From assembly GCA_012798315.1 (NCBI GenBank), contig JAAZNL010000016.1, positions 1-52,403 on the forward strand: 52,403 bases of DNA, written 5' to 3'. The notes beneath the pieces are model-generated. The model did no database searches and was not told the DNA's origin. It saw only the letters and a list, made by a program, of their open reading frames with translations. The position numbers were made by a program, and so were the translations under genes. Source of the stretch: a candidate division WWE3 bacterium. Lineage in GTDB: Bacteria > Patescibacteriota > WWE3 > UBA101185 > UBA10185. Of the stretch, positions 1-8,132 are shown one piece after another; within the stretch, counting starts at the first letter, position 1, and each line of letters starts with the position of its first letter.

Positions 1-3000
1 TCCAGCTTTGATAATAATTGCTACCCCTAAGATTTATCAAATTTTTAAATAATGAGTCTACTTTTTTCGAATATTCAAAACTACAAAGGATGTCCACAGC
101 CAGTATCAAATCATCACCAAGCAACAAACCTTTCGGATAAGTTACTATTTTCTGTAACCATATAAGAAACTCGTCGGAACCTTCAGTCTTATAAATCACT
201 TCAAGAACTTTACCATTGTGGTGATATGGCCACCAATGCATTTCTACAAAATTCTGATCATTCACATTTTTGGATAGGAATGCTTTTTCTTTTCTAATAC
301 AGGCCTTCCATAAGAGTAGACACTCTGTAGGTTTAGTTTCTAGATGCTCATCAATAAAATAGTAAATCCTTGAGTAAACCTCATGGTCGTAGTTTCTAAT
401 AAGGTACTTGAAATATCGTATTGAGATTGCAAAATTAGTTGCAAAACCTGCACCTGATTCTTTCGGGAGTTGCCAAAATTGCCATGCAAAATCAGCTCGT
501 ACATCTGAAGACGATGTTAGTAACAGTTTTTGAAGCAGTTTTTTAAATGGCTTGTCGTTAAATTTTTGCAAACGTAACCATTCCTTTTCGCCGTAAGCAT
601 CCTTATATCTTATATCCTTTACTGCTTCTTTCCTGAATTCCGCAAAAAAAACAAATAAGGATTTGCTTTCCTCCAGTATTTTGTCATCTTCTGTGTTTAT
701 GAAAATACTTAATACTTCCAAAGCATCTTCTGTAGAGAGTTTCCTTATGTGAGAAAAAACATGCACCAAAGCAAGCATTACTTGATGCAATTTTAAGTTT
801 TCAGGGTTTCTAAGGGTTGTGAATGCTAAAGTTTCAATTCTGTACGCTGTATCTATTGAGATAAATCGCTCGCGGGGATTTCCCGGTATAAAAGTATGCC
901 TATTCATTACAAATTGTTCGAGTGCGTTACACGCAAAAGACCGGACATAGAAGTTAGGATCATTAACTAGTGTTTCAATTAACGGCAAAGCATCTTCGAT
1001 ATATTTTCGACCATTTAAGACACAAATATGTCTAAGTAGCCAACAAACCCATACGCGAACACTGGTAATCTGATTTGTATCCTTTCCCGCGATTACTTGT
1101 TTATGAAGGTTGTGTTCACCATTAGGATCATCTGGTTCATTTTCAACAATTGGATCTGGGTCATTAATGAATAATTTAGCTATGCGAAGCGCTTCAACGT
1201 AATAGCCAGTCATCGCCAATTTTTCTCCAAATTGTACGAAAGCTTCTCTACAAGAACTTTGTGGTATACGCTCACATAAAGTAGATATTGAGGGATACTG
1301 AACTAGCCATTTATCTAACAAATCACCGTAAATTTTAGGAAGAAGTTTTCCATCGGAGCTTTCAAAATGACTAAATACGCTTGTAACTGCTCGTTGTTGG
1401 TTTTCAGTTAGGATGGAGTCCTTCCATATCTCTTGAAGCATACTCAACCCTTCGGAATAATCGATACGAATAACTTGAGTTATGGCTTTAGCTACATCCC
1501 AGATTTCAAACATACTTAATGTATTTTTGAAAAATTCGCTATTCAAAAATGTACGCAACAAAGTAATACCGCTACGCCTCGTAGCGTCATTAGATATTAA
1601 GCTAAAAACAGAATCTGTTATATTCCGATCAAGAAATCTGGATCTATTGTTGTATTCAGCATCCTGAGACCATCTAAATAATATTTCTAAAGCATCGCTA
1701 TTTCCTTTACTGGCCTCATCTGTAACAAGTTGTTCTACAAAGATATTCGCAGGTAATCCTTTATATATAGGTATTTTTAGTTGTAATACTGTAACTTCCC
1801 ATTTTAACTCACTTGGTATCTGAGAGTTTCTTAGTTCTTGAAAGATTAAATCCGTTTTATGAGGAATTCCTTGTCTCATTTCCATAAAATCCTTAAGTAT
1901 TTCCAAAGCTATATCCTTTTTAGTTTGATCAGCTAAAGCTAATACTATAACTGGAATAAAGGCTCTGTTTATATAATCTGGATTATCGCGGCAAACATTT
2001 TTTTCAAGTCTAATAATTGTTTTTTGTACAAACGCCCAAGCTTTTTCTGAGTCTGAGGCATATAATTCCTGAAATAACGAGCTAAGGACATTAGTAACAA
2101 AATGGTTATCTGAAACATGAAAGCAACCGCCAGAATTAGAGATCATTCCGCCCATGTGTTCCCAACCTACAAACTTTAGACCTTTTCCAAACCTTCCATA
2201 GTGTTTATCGTACTGGCTGTTAATTAGGTTTATAAAATCCCTTAAGGTCTTTTTAATATCAATTGAATACTCGCGCTTTACAATCTCAAAAATGTCTTTT
2301 GGGGTATCGTGCCAGTAGTTTCCTTGGTCTGACACAAGATCAAACGTCTCCACTACATATTTAAATATAGCCTTTCTAAGCTGGGTGTCATTACTGTCAA
2401 CGTAAATGTCTTTTAAACATTTGCAAATATGCTCAACTTCCCACGCATTGTGATCTCCTCTAGAATAACTGTCTGAATTATATTGATGTCTCTCGCACCG
2501 GTCATCTAATAAAAGTTTAACTAATTCAAACAGCTGCTCACTATAAGAAACATTAGATTTTAGTAGTAAACCAATAATATCGGATACTTCATTCCTAAAA
2601 AAATCCATCCTGAAGAAGTTAATATAGGGACTCTTTACAATATCTGGTAATAACTCCAAGAGATATTTTTGATTTTTAACCATTCCTATATTATTTTTAA
2701 AAACATCAAATGCTTTATGGTAGAAAGGTCCAGAAAGTGCGGCTCTCCACAAATTATTCCAACTCCTAAGGTTAATATTTTTTAGTCCTTCTAGTTTTTC
2801 AAGTACCAAATAATATATTTCAGGATTATTTGTAAGACTTGTTATGCTATTTTTGGACCACGCGATACTTTGTGGTTTTTTCAAAGCATTTAGTGCATCC
2901 TCTACGTTTTTATATATGTTCTTCTTTTCTGTTAGATAGCCTGTATCTTCGGTTAACTCCTTCACACGAGTAGTTATTTCAGACATTAGACTATTTCTTG

Positions 3001-3556
3001 TTACTATTTTGCTTTTTTCCGATCCAAAATATATCTTTTGAAGTACATAGCTATCTAAAATTTCTTCCATATTTTTTGTAGGAAGCCATACTCCGATAAT
3101 AGGTGCAAAAAATGAAATCGCGAGATTTCTGCTTATATCCACATCTGTTTCCCAAAATTTCAATCTGGAAAATAGTTTTATTTCAGCTTCACTAAATTTC
3201 TTCTTTTTTAGAACTCTAAGTATTTCCTCTCCAAAGTAGCGGTAGTTTTCTGAATCATTTTTAACTCTATCTTTTGTAGATTTACAAATAATCAACAACT
3301 CGTCTAATTCTGAAACTTTATTAGATTTTGCCAACTTACTCAAAATCTTCTTTACATCATAATAACCAATTGAATAAGCTTTGACCTCACATATAACTTT
3401 ATGCGAATCATTAAATACTAGATCAAAATCCTGAAGATTTGGTTGCTCCAAAGCAATATAATTAAAATCTGGATATCTTAAATTTTGTAAAAACAAGGAT
3501 ATTGCAGCCCACGCTTGATTATTTATTCCCTTGAAAGTACTAGTACCACCTGTCAT
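1..3556 (-). CDS. Giant PD-(D/E)xK-like nuclease / HEAT-repeat protein (C-terminus beyond window)
   Basis: I translated this frame by hand; it stays open for 1185 codons from ATG 3556 to the window edge, so it is absent from the ORF track. The N-terminus has a PD-(D/E)xK-like pattern: E37, DFDLVF (D43, D45), then CEVK (E57, K59). It starts GGTSTFKGINNQAW, which recalls the G-x-x-Q opening of Cap4/DUF4297-type dsDNA nucleases. The rest is helical; stretches such as DPNFYVRSFACNALEQFV, SVRVWVCWLLRHIC and SSDVRADFAW look like HEAT repeats. I saw no Walker A motif (GxxxxGK[ST]), so a STAND or AAA ATPase is not evident. Its ATG overlaps the stop of the upstream nuclease-like gene as ATGA, so the two are probably translationally coupled. 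A role in DNA restriction or phage defence is inferred. No known named system is recognised. Confidence 0.75.
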   Translation of the reverse strand, partial: MTGGTSTFKGINNQAWAAISLFLQNLRYPDFNYIALEQPNLQDFDLVFNDSHKVICEVKAYSIGYYDVKKILSKLAKSNKVSELDELLIICKSTKDRVKNDSENYRYFGEEILRVLKKKKFSEAEIKLFSRLKFWETDVDISRNLAISFFAPIIGVWLPTKNMEEILDSYVLQKIYFGSEKSKIVTRNSLMSEITTRVKELTEDTGYLTEKKNIYKNVEDALNALKKPQSIAWSKNSITSLTNNPEIYYLVLEKLEGLKNINLRSWNNLWRAALSGPFYHKAFDVFKNNIGMVKNQKYLLELLPDIVKSPYINFFRMDFFRNEVSDIIGLLLKSNVSYSEQLFELVKLLLDDRCERHQYNSDSYSRGDHNAWEVEHICKCLKDIYVDSNDTQLRKAIFKYVVETFDLVSDQGNYWHDTPKDIFEIVKREYSIDIKKTLRDFINLINSQYDKHYGRFGKGLKFVGWEHMGGMISNSGGCFHVSDNHFVTNVLSSLFQELYASDSEKAWAFVQKTIIRLEKNVCRDNPDYINRAFIPVIVLALADQTKKDIALEILKDFMEMRQGIPHKTDLIFQELRNSQIPSELKWEVTVLQLKIPIYKGLPANIFVEQLVTDEASKGNSDALEILFRWSQDAEYNNRSRFLDRNITDSVFSLISNDATRRSGITLLRTFLNSEFFKNTLSMFEIWDVAKAITQVIRIDYSEGLSMLQEIWKDSILTENQQRAVTSVFSHFESSDGKLLPKIYGDLLDKWLVQYPSISTLCERIPQSSCREAFVQFGEKLAMTGYYVEALRIAKLFINDPDPIVENEPDDPNGEHNLHKQVIAGKDTNQITSVRVWVCWLLRHICVLNGRKYIEDALPLIETLVNDPNFYVRSFACNALEQFVMNRHTFIPGNPRERFISIDTAYRIETLAFTTLRNPENLKLHQVMLALVHVFSHIRKLSTEDALEVLSIFINTEDDKILEESKSLFVFFAEFRKEAVKDIRYKDAYGEKEWLRLQKFNDKPFKKLLQKLLLTSSSDVRADFAWQFWQLPKESGAGFATNFAISIRYFKYLIRNYDHEVYSRIYYFIDEHLETKPTECLLLWKACIRKEKAFLSKNVNDQNFVEMHWWPYHHNGKVLEVIYKTEGSDEFLIWLQKIVTYPKGLLLGDDLILAVDILCSFEYSKKVDSLFKNLINLRGSNYYQSW

Positions 3557-4449
3557 ACAGTATTACCCCCTTCTAGAAAACTTACTGTGGTATTAATAGA
3601 GCTAGACATAACAGGCAATTGACCTTTCCATTTCTGAAAAACTTCTACCATCTCAGAATTTATAGTATGAAAAATCATAGTAGGATCGCGCTTTATTAAT
3701 CTCCTTCTCGTAAAAAACTCCGTGATACAGTTGTCTAGGCATTCAGTGAGATTTTCAGCCGTACCTACCTTATGAGTCATGGTTTGAAGTAATGAATGAT
3801 ACAACAGTGATGGCGGTAATTCGTATTCAAATGCATCTACTTTAAATACATAATTCATTTCTCTCAAAATAGCAATAATTTGGTTATCCATGGGGCTACA
3901 GTTGGTCTCATCACCATTAAGAGCATCGCTATAACTATCGGATATATGAATCTGAACATTTTTGAATAATTTATATAACTTCTTGGCATCTGTTAAATCC
4001 TCAAGGTTTAACAATTTTGCAAGTTGCTCACATGAATTAACAACCGCACCTTGATAGGCGGAACTACATTCTATCGCCTGAATAAAATTCCAATAATCAG
4101 AAACTTTTCCTTTTAATTCTGGACTTAACACGATCGCACTGAGTATATTTGTTTTACCTGTACAGTATTCTTTTATGTTAAACACTGCTTCTCGAATTTC
4201 AGAAGTACCTTTGTACTTTTTATCTGTTTTAAAACCTTGACCAGTTTTTACCTCATATACGGTCTCCAATACTTCCCCATCAACTTCTTGGATAAGACGA
4301 ATATCAATAGATTTTTGTGAATTTGGCAGCGGGTAGTCAACATAAAACTCAAGTACCTTCTTACGACCCTGTAGCAGGGTAAGGTACTGTAACAAAGCGA
4401 ATTTATCTTGATAAATAAAACCAAGTCGAGTTGCTCTTATGCTTGACAT
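3553..4449 (-). CDS. PD-(D/E)xK-type nuclease-like protein, Cap4/DUF4297-like N-terminus
   Basis: The product is about 298 residues. Counted from the track's TTG start (4455), the N-terminus carries GFIYQDKFAL (residues 12-21), then E36, SIDIRL (D51) and YEVK (E68, K70). This is the order of the PD-(D/E)xK fold seen in DUF4297/Cap4-type dsDNA endonucleases. The remaining ~220 residues are helical and unrecognised. ATG 4449 (third track codon) is preferred because a TATAAT lies 10 nt upstream of it, and no clear Shine-Dalgarno site supports either start. The stop overlaps the start of the giant downstream gene by four bases. Nuclease activity follows from the motifs only. No CD-NTase, methylase or helicase partner is visible in the window. 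Confidence 0.7.
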   Translation of the reverse strand: MSSIRATRLGFIYQDKFALLQYLTLLQGRKKVLEFYVDYPLPNSQKSIDIRLIQEVDGEVLETVYEVKTGQGFKTDKKYKGTSEIREAVFNIKEYCTGKTNILSAIVLSPELKGKVSDYWNFIQAIECSSAYQGAVVNSCEQLAKLLNLEDLTDAKKLYKLFKNVQIHISDSYSDALNGDETNCSPMDNQIIAILREMNYVFKVDAFEYELPPSLLYHSLLQTMTHKVGTAENLTECLDNCITEFFTRRRLIKRDPTMIFHTINSEMVEVFQKWKGQLPVMSSSINTTVSFLEGGNTV

Positions 4450-4459
4450 ATTCAAGGTT

Positions 4460-4465
4460 ATTATA
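4460..4465 (-). promoter_or_regulatory. Candidate -10 box of the nuclease/HEAT operon
   Basis: The minus strand reads TATAAT ten bases before ATG 4449. No good -35 is present 17 bases upstream. The short leader resembles the other short or leaderless promoters in the window. Confidence 0.4.
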
Positions 4466-4508
4466 ACTCTTAATCGTTCAGTTTCCGTATTATCTTCGTG
4501 TATTTACC

Positions 4509-4553
4509 AAAATGGAACACTCCCTTTTTATACTGTCCCATTTGTTCCATTTT
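4509..4553. repeat. Perfect 11-bp inverted repeat upstream of the nuclease/HEAT operon
   Basis: AAAATGGAACA and TGTTCCATTTT form a perfect dyad separated by 23 bases. It lies between the defence-like operon on the minus strand and the cassette promoter at 4622 on the plus strand. It could be an operator or a hairpin. The large spacer makes it a weak terminator candidate. Confidence 0.5.
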
Positions 4554-4621
4554 TATCCCAGAGAGTATAATTTTTGAGGTGGGGTTCTAGACCGACATGC
4601 TTCACCAGAATTTATTTTTAC

Positions 4622-4658
4622 CCTATAGTTTGGCATATTTTCGTTTTTATAGTAAAAT
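4622..4658 (+). promoter_or_regulatory. Promoter of the zinc-ribbon cassette gene, with CCTATAG element
   Basis: CCTATAG (4622-4628) is followed by one base, then -35 TTGGCA (4630-4635), a 17-bp spacer and -10 TAAAAT (4653-4658). Transcription would start near 4665, giving a leader of about 70 nt. The same element and spacing recur at 6032 and at 31064 (minus strand). Confidence 0.6.
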
Positions 4659-4733
4659 ATCCGCATCAATAACAGGACGTAGCAAACCTAAACTACAAAG
4701 CTATATAAGTCTATCATCAAAAGGAGAAAACTG

Positions 4734-5324
4734 ATGGACACTATTGCGATCAGCAGAGATGATGCTGAAAAGTATGGTTGCCCATACTGCGGCTACCAAT
4801 CCGGGTTCAATCACGTGTCGGGACGGGGCGCATCGGTTATTACCTGCGGCGAGTGTAAACAATGCTTCATTGTCCTCTCCCCAGGCGTCAACGTTTCGCC
4901 ATTTGGCATCGAATCGGGCAAAGGGCAGAAAGTTTACCCCAAGCTTTCCGAACACCCTCGCAAGGGAACACCAAAGCACGGCGCCCCGGACAAGCGGCCT
5001 GAAAAGGGAGGCGAGTTCTTTCACTCACGCGGTATCGGTCTTGATAACTGCATCTGTTTTGTGTGCGGCACCAGAGACCGGACTGGCAGGGGGCACTTCT
5101 GTCTGAACAACATCGCGGCTTTCGTCACTTGCAAAGCGGCAGGTGAAAGGGTTGTTGCAATGTTTGGACGCGGAGCACGGCTGGATTATCGCGAACGAGA
5201 ACCTGACCGCGTGCAAGTCAAAATCGGCGCCTGCGACAAACATCTTTCCAACCTGAAAAAGCTGGAAAAGCTTACCGAAAACGGCGTCATCACAGAAGAC
5301 ATGGTCCGTCAAGCAGGTGGCTAA
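4734..5324 (+). CDS. Uncharacterised protein with two Cys zinc-ribbon-like motifs
   Basis: The 196-residue product is not a family I recognise. Cysteine pairs at C16/C19 (CPYC) and C38/C41 (CGEC) look like a rubredoxin-type zinc ribbon. A second set, C108/C111 (CFVC) with C123 and C133, may bind another metal. The middle is Lys/Pro/Gly rich and probably flexible; the C-terminus is basic and helical. The start is supported by AAAAGGAG eight bases upstream. The gene is GC-richer than its neighbours (38 of 60 bases in the line at 4981 are G or C). It forms its own transcription unit with a promoter at 4622 and a hairpin after the stop. Metal and nucleic-acid binding are inferences. The antisense ORFs here are shadows. 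Confidence 0.7.
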   Translation: MDTIAISRDDAEKYGCPYCGYQSGFNHVSGRGASVITCGECKQCFIVLSPGVNVSPFGIESGKGQKVYPKLSEHPRKGTPKHGAPDKRPEKGGEFFHSRGIGLDNCICFVCGTRDRTGRGHFCLNNIAAFVTCKAAGERVVAMFGRGARLDYREREPDRVQVKIGACDKHLSNLKKLEKLTENGVITEDMVRQAGG

Positions 5325-5335
5325 TCCTTCTTAAA

Positions 5336-5388
5336 AATGGCACCTCATGGTATAGAGAAATCTAAATCATTGGGTGCCATTCCTCTTT
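5336..5388 (+). terminator. Hairpin after the zinc-ribbon cassette
   Basis: AATGGCACC (5336-5344) pairs with GGTGCCATT (5373-5381), followed by a modest T-rich tail (CCTCTTT). The loop is long, so termination strength is uncertain. Confidence 0.5.
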
Positions 5389-5435
5389 AAGTATTCCTTT
5401 CGTTTCATATTTAAATTTACCTACCATTATTAAGA

Positions 5436-5441
5436 TATAAT
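5436..5441 (+). promoter_or_regulatory. -10 box of the FAM173-like methyltransferase gene
   Basis: TATAAT ends 13 nt before the ATG and there is no Shine-Dalgarno site, which implies a very short leader. Confidence 0.45.
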
Positions 5442-5454
5442 CCATGTAAGTTCT

Positions 5455-5973
5455 ATGAATAATTTAATTTACCTATTTATCTTAATATTAGCTTTATTAG
5501 GATACATAATTTTTATTATTTTTCCCCTTTCTAGGGGTGCTCCCTATGTGCCAACCAGCCAAAAAACCATAATGTCTCTGATAGAAATACTAAACGGATA
5601 CGGAGTTGCTAGTTTTAAAAAAGCTGTAGATCTGGGCTCAGGTGATGGCAGAATAATTATTGCTTTATCTGCAATCGGATTAAGTTGTGACGGTATCGAA
5701 CAAAACAAACTGCTTTTTAAGCTTTCAAAGAGAAAACTTAAAAATTTGAAGTTACTAAATATTAGCAATGTTTTTAACACAAACTTCTTAAAATACAATT
5801 TATCAGATTATGATCTTGTTACTCTCTTTCAAATTCCCTATATTATGCCAAAACTTAAAAATAAACTGCTTAAAGAGCTTAAACCTAACTCATTAATATG
5901 CAGTTATAGTTTTAAAATACCAGGTTTAAATGAGGTGCAAGAGCATAACGGCTGGTACGTGTACAGGACATAG
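5455..5973 (+). CDS. FAM173/ATPSCKMT-like class I SAM methyltransferase, membrane anchored
   Basis: The 172-residue product begins with one hydrophobic segment (about residues 4-24). This is followed by GAPYVPTSQKTI and the SAM-binding motif I AVDLGSGDGRIII. Later comes a D-L-V-x-L-F-Q-I-P-Y-I-M-P stretch. This layout (TM helix, PYVPT, DLGSGDGRI) is that of the FAM173 lysine-methyltransferase family, whose eukaryotic members methylate lysines on the ATP synthase c subunit and the ADP/ATP carrier. It should act at the cytoplasmic membrane face on a protein lysine. The bacterial substrate is unknown. The ATP synthase c subunit encoded in this window is a speculative candidate. Confidence 0.75.
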   Translation: MNNLIYLFILILALLGYIIFIIFPLSRGAPYVPTSQKTIMSLIEILNGYGVASFKKAVDLGSGDGRIIIALSAIGLSCDGIEQNKLLFKLSKRKLKNLKLLNISNVFNTNFLKYNLSDYDLVTLFQIPYIMPKLKNKLLKELKPNSLICSYSFKIPGLNEVQEHNGWYVYRT

Positions 5974-6031
5974 AAAAACAGACTCGTAGTTTATTAGCTA
6001 AGGACAATAACTCATTCTAATACCTGTATAT

Positions 6032-6068
6032 CCTATAGTTTGCTAGTTTTCTGTAATTAGTGTAAAAT
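6032..6068 (+). promoter_or_regulatory. Promoter of the 258-residue cassette gene, with CCTATAG element
   Basis: CCTATAG (6032-6038), then -35 TTGCTA (6040-6045), 17 bp and -10 TAAAAT (6063-6068). The arrangement is identical to the promoter at 4622. Confidence 0.6.
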
Positions 6069-6146
6069 AGTTGTATCGACAACAAAAGTAGCCAAAATAC
6101 CGGTTACAAGTTATCCTAACCTATCGTGTAAAAAGGAGTATGGAAG

Positions 6147-6923
6147 ATGGATGCGCATTACTTGGAGGTTCTTGTGCTAATTGCACGAGATGTTCATGGA
6201 TTTGCTTCAAAGCTTTGTAGCGCGATGGAAACATACGCCTACGTGGCCGTTGCCTCCTTTGATCAGGCCCAAAACGTTATTTCATATGGCAACTGGGCCG
6301 GAAATGTGCCGAATGACATTGTGTCTCGGGCGCCACATGCTGCCTACGGCAAATTGGGTGAACTGGTGTTACAAAGGGCCGGCATCGATGGAAAGCTTAT
6401 TATGACCCCAACCGCGGGCAACGATTTGAGCTTTCACTGGATGGGGGCAGTTGCGCAAAATGGATTTATCATCGCCGTGAGCAAGTGGGCACAAGAGCAC
6501 GATCGTCTATTGGCACTACTGACTCTCTACAATTACGTTCATCACACGCTCAAACTGCATCATGTTGGTTACCGATTTCCAAACCGGAAAGAGTACGTGA
6601 TCGCTAACTCGCGCTTTGGTAATGGCATCCGTCTGGACGCCGTCGATCACATGCGCACGTATTTCCCAACGGAAGGCGATTACTACCGGGAACACCAATG
6701 GTTTCCCGAGGGACCTTACGATGAAGCGCGACACTGGGACTTTGTCACCGACGAGCCCGAGGACCTGCTTAACTTCCTCGCAGCTGCCTACGGTCAGTCC
6801 CCTGTGTTCTTCGACGATGCTGGCAAAAACGATCCTGTCGGCGTTGTTTGGGTTAATGCGGAAGACGGCACCAAGCTCGGTGTTATGGCCCGAAAAACCT
6901 GGTGGAAAGTAGGAGAAATTTAG
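6147..6923 (+). CDS. Uncharacterised 258-residue protein (solitary cassette)
   Basis: I do not recognise this family. The protein looks soluble and globular, with no signal peptide, and is rich in aromatic residues and histidine (for example HHTLKLHHVGYRFPNRKEY). The C-terminus ends in a beta-rich segment with GVVWVNAEDGTKLGVMARK. The start is set by AAAAGGAG eight bases before the ATG; two other ATGs nearby are out of frame. The gene is GC-richer than the AT-rich core genes. It has its own CCTATAG-type promoter and a strong terminator, so it is a single-gene transcription unit. Confidence 0.7.
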   Translation: MDAHYLEVLVLIARDVHGFASKLCSAMETYAYVAVASFDQAQNVISYGNWAGNVPNDIVSRAPHAAYGKLGELVLQRAGIDGKLIMTPTAGNDLSFHWMGAVAQNGFIIAVSKWAQEHDRLLALLTLYNYVHHTLKLHHVGYRFPNRKEYVIANSRFGNGIRLDAVDHMRTYFPTEGDYYREHQWFPEGPYDEARHWDFVTDEPEDLLNFLAAAYGQSPVFFDDAGKNDPVGVVWVNAEDGTKLGVMARKTWWKVGEI

Positions 6924-6943
6924 ACCAGGATTGCATTACAATT

Positions 6944-6993
6944 GAGGCGATTTTTTACAGGCTTACATAGCTGTGGAAATCGCCTCTTTTTTT
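6944..6993 (+). terminator. Rho-independent terminator of the 258-residue cassette
   Basis: GAGGCGATTT (6944-6953) pairs with AAATCGCCTC (6977-6986), followed by seven T residues. Confidence 0.85.
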
Positions 6994-7028
6994 GTGACGA
7001 TTTTGCGAGTTCCATTACCTCGTAGTCT

Positions 7029-7697
7029 TTATTTCAGTAAAATTGTATCTTCCCAAATAACTTTCATATCCGACTGGTTATCCGCATCCGTATGAAATGA
7101 TACGTGGATGTTATTTACAATGGTGCGCTTGTTATATAAACCGGATAGCAATTGCTTCAGCGTTTCTGTTAGTTCATTTACGTCTACATCAGGAACAGTA
7201 AAATTTCCAATTGAAATGTGCGGTTTGTAACAGTCAAAGACACGCGAATATCCGTATTTTTTTAAATACATAAGTTCCTGCTCAGTAAAATAACCGCTAT
7301 CTACACGTTCTAAATCTTTTGTACGTATACTATCGTCTCTATAGACATTTAACAGATTGGTTATTTCTTGATGTAAACGGGGTATTTCATTACTTAATAC
7401 TTCAATAAAAAATATATTGTTCCTCTCGCCATATTTAAGTTCCGAGAATTCTACAGTGTAAGGACGTAACTTTTTAATATAACTTATTATTTCAATTTTA
7501 GCCTTCTCCAAATTATTAATCGGAAAAGGTACTAACGCGTATGACAAATGCGGCGGAATATGCGAATACTTATTGCCAAATTTTTCATTCATGAACCGCT
7601 TAGCACTAATTATTATTGCATTATCAATAATTGAATCTACGGAAAAGACAGTATGCGTAAGTTTGCCATAAAAAGTTGTGCCCGCGTTTTGAATCAT
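7029..7697 (-). CDS. 2H phosphoesterase / 2'-5' RNA ligase-like protein
   Basis: The 222-residue product carries two H-x-S motifs: PPHLSYALVPF in the N-terminal half and KPHISIGNF in the C-terminal half. Paired H-x-(S/T) motifs define the 2H phosphoesterase superfamily (2'-5' RNA ligase and cyclic phosphodiesterase types), which hydrolyses or forms 2',3'-cyclic or 2'-5' phosphodiester bonds. It probably acts on RNA ends or cyclic nucleotides in the cytoplasm. It lies 8 bases downstream of a small unrecognised gene on the same strand and is probably co-transcribed with it. The exact substrate cannot be read from the sequence. Confidence 0.7.
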   Translation of the reverse strand: MIQNAGTTFYGKLTHTVFSVDSIIDNAIIISAKRFMNEKFGNKYSHIPPHLSYALVPFPINNLEKAKIEIISYIKKLRPYTVEFSELKYGERNNIFFIEVLSNEIPRLHQEITNLLNVYRDDSIRTKDLERVDSGYFTEQELMYLKKYGYSRVFDCYKPHISIGNFTVPDVDVNELTETLKQLLSGLYNKRTIVNNIHVSFHTDADNQSDMKVIWEDTILLK

Positions 7698-7705
7698 AAA
7701 CCCAA

Positions 7706-8023
7706 TTACGAAAACGTTACGGAATGCGAAAGACTATTAATTAATCTGGTTTTTTCTTCAGGACTTAAATTTGGATTTAAAAGTCTATTCATTGTTTTGG
7801 CCGCCGTTATAATATGCTCACCGCGTGTATTCATGATCTGACTCAACGATATTCCTTCATACGTAAAATCAACAAAATTTTTGGTATTAAGCCAAATGTC
7901 TATAACAGAACCCAAGTCATCGTAAAGCTCCGGGTAATCTTCTAGTAATAAATTTATATCCTGTTCTTGATAACCTTCACTAATCAATATATTTTTTGCT
8001 TTTGTTTTATCTATTAAATACAT
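7706..8023 (-). CDS. Small uncharacterised protein upstream of 2H phosphoesterase
   Basis: The 105-residue, mostly helical, acidic protein has no recognised motif. It begins MYLIDKTKAKNIL and contains a Leu/Asp/Glu-rich helix around residues 20-45. TTGACT lies upstream, and 17 bp later a poor CATCAT -10 ends 6 nt before the ATG, fitting the leaderless pattern of this genome. It is followed directly by the 2H phosphoesterase gene, so the two probably work together. The function is unknown. Confidence 0.55.
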   Translation of the reverse strand: MYLIDKTKAKNILISEGYQEQDINLLLEDYPELYDDLGSVIDIWLNTKNFVDFTYEGISLSQIMNTRGEHIITAAKTMNRLLNPNLSPEEKTRLINSLSHSVTFS

Positions 8024-8075
8024 AATGTGATGATGGAAGATTCAAACACATAAGTCAATGAATAATACAAAAATA

Positions 8076-8103
8076 TTGTGCGGTAAGAAACATATCATAT
8101 AAT
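8076..8103 (+). promoter_or_regulatory. Promoter of the 107-residue cassette gene
   Basis: -35 TTGTGC (8076-8081), 16-bp spacer, -10 TATAAT (8098-8103). No CCTATAG element precedes it. Confidence 0.5.
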
Positions 8104-8132
8104 TACTTAACCCTAAAAACCGGAGAGAGATC

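Noticed and set aside
1-3556. STAND/Avs-type defence ATPase
   Set aside because: No GxxxxGK[ST] motif in the hand translation of the whole visible frame.
4701-5312. Minus- and plus-strand ORFs overlapping the zinc-ribbon gene
   Set aside because: No promoter or ribosome site; the zinc-ribbon frame has patterned cysteines and a Shine-Dalgarno site.
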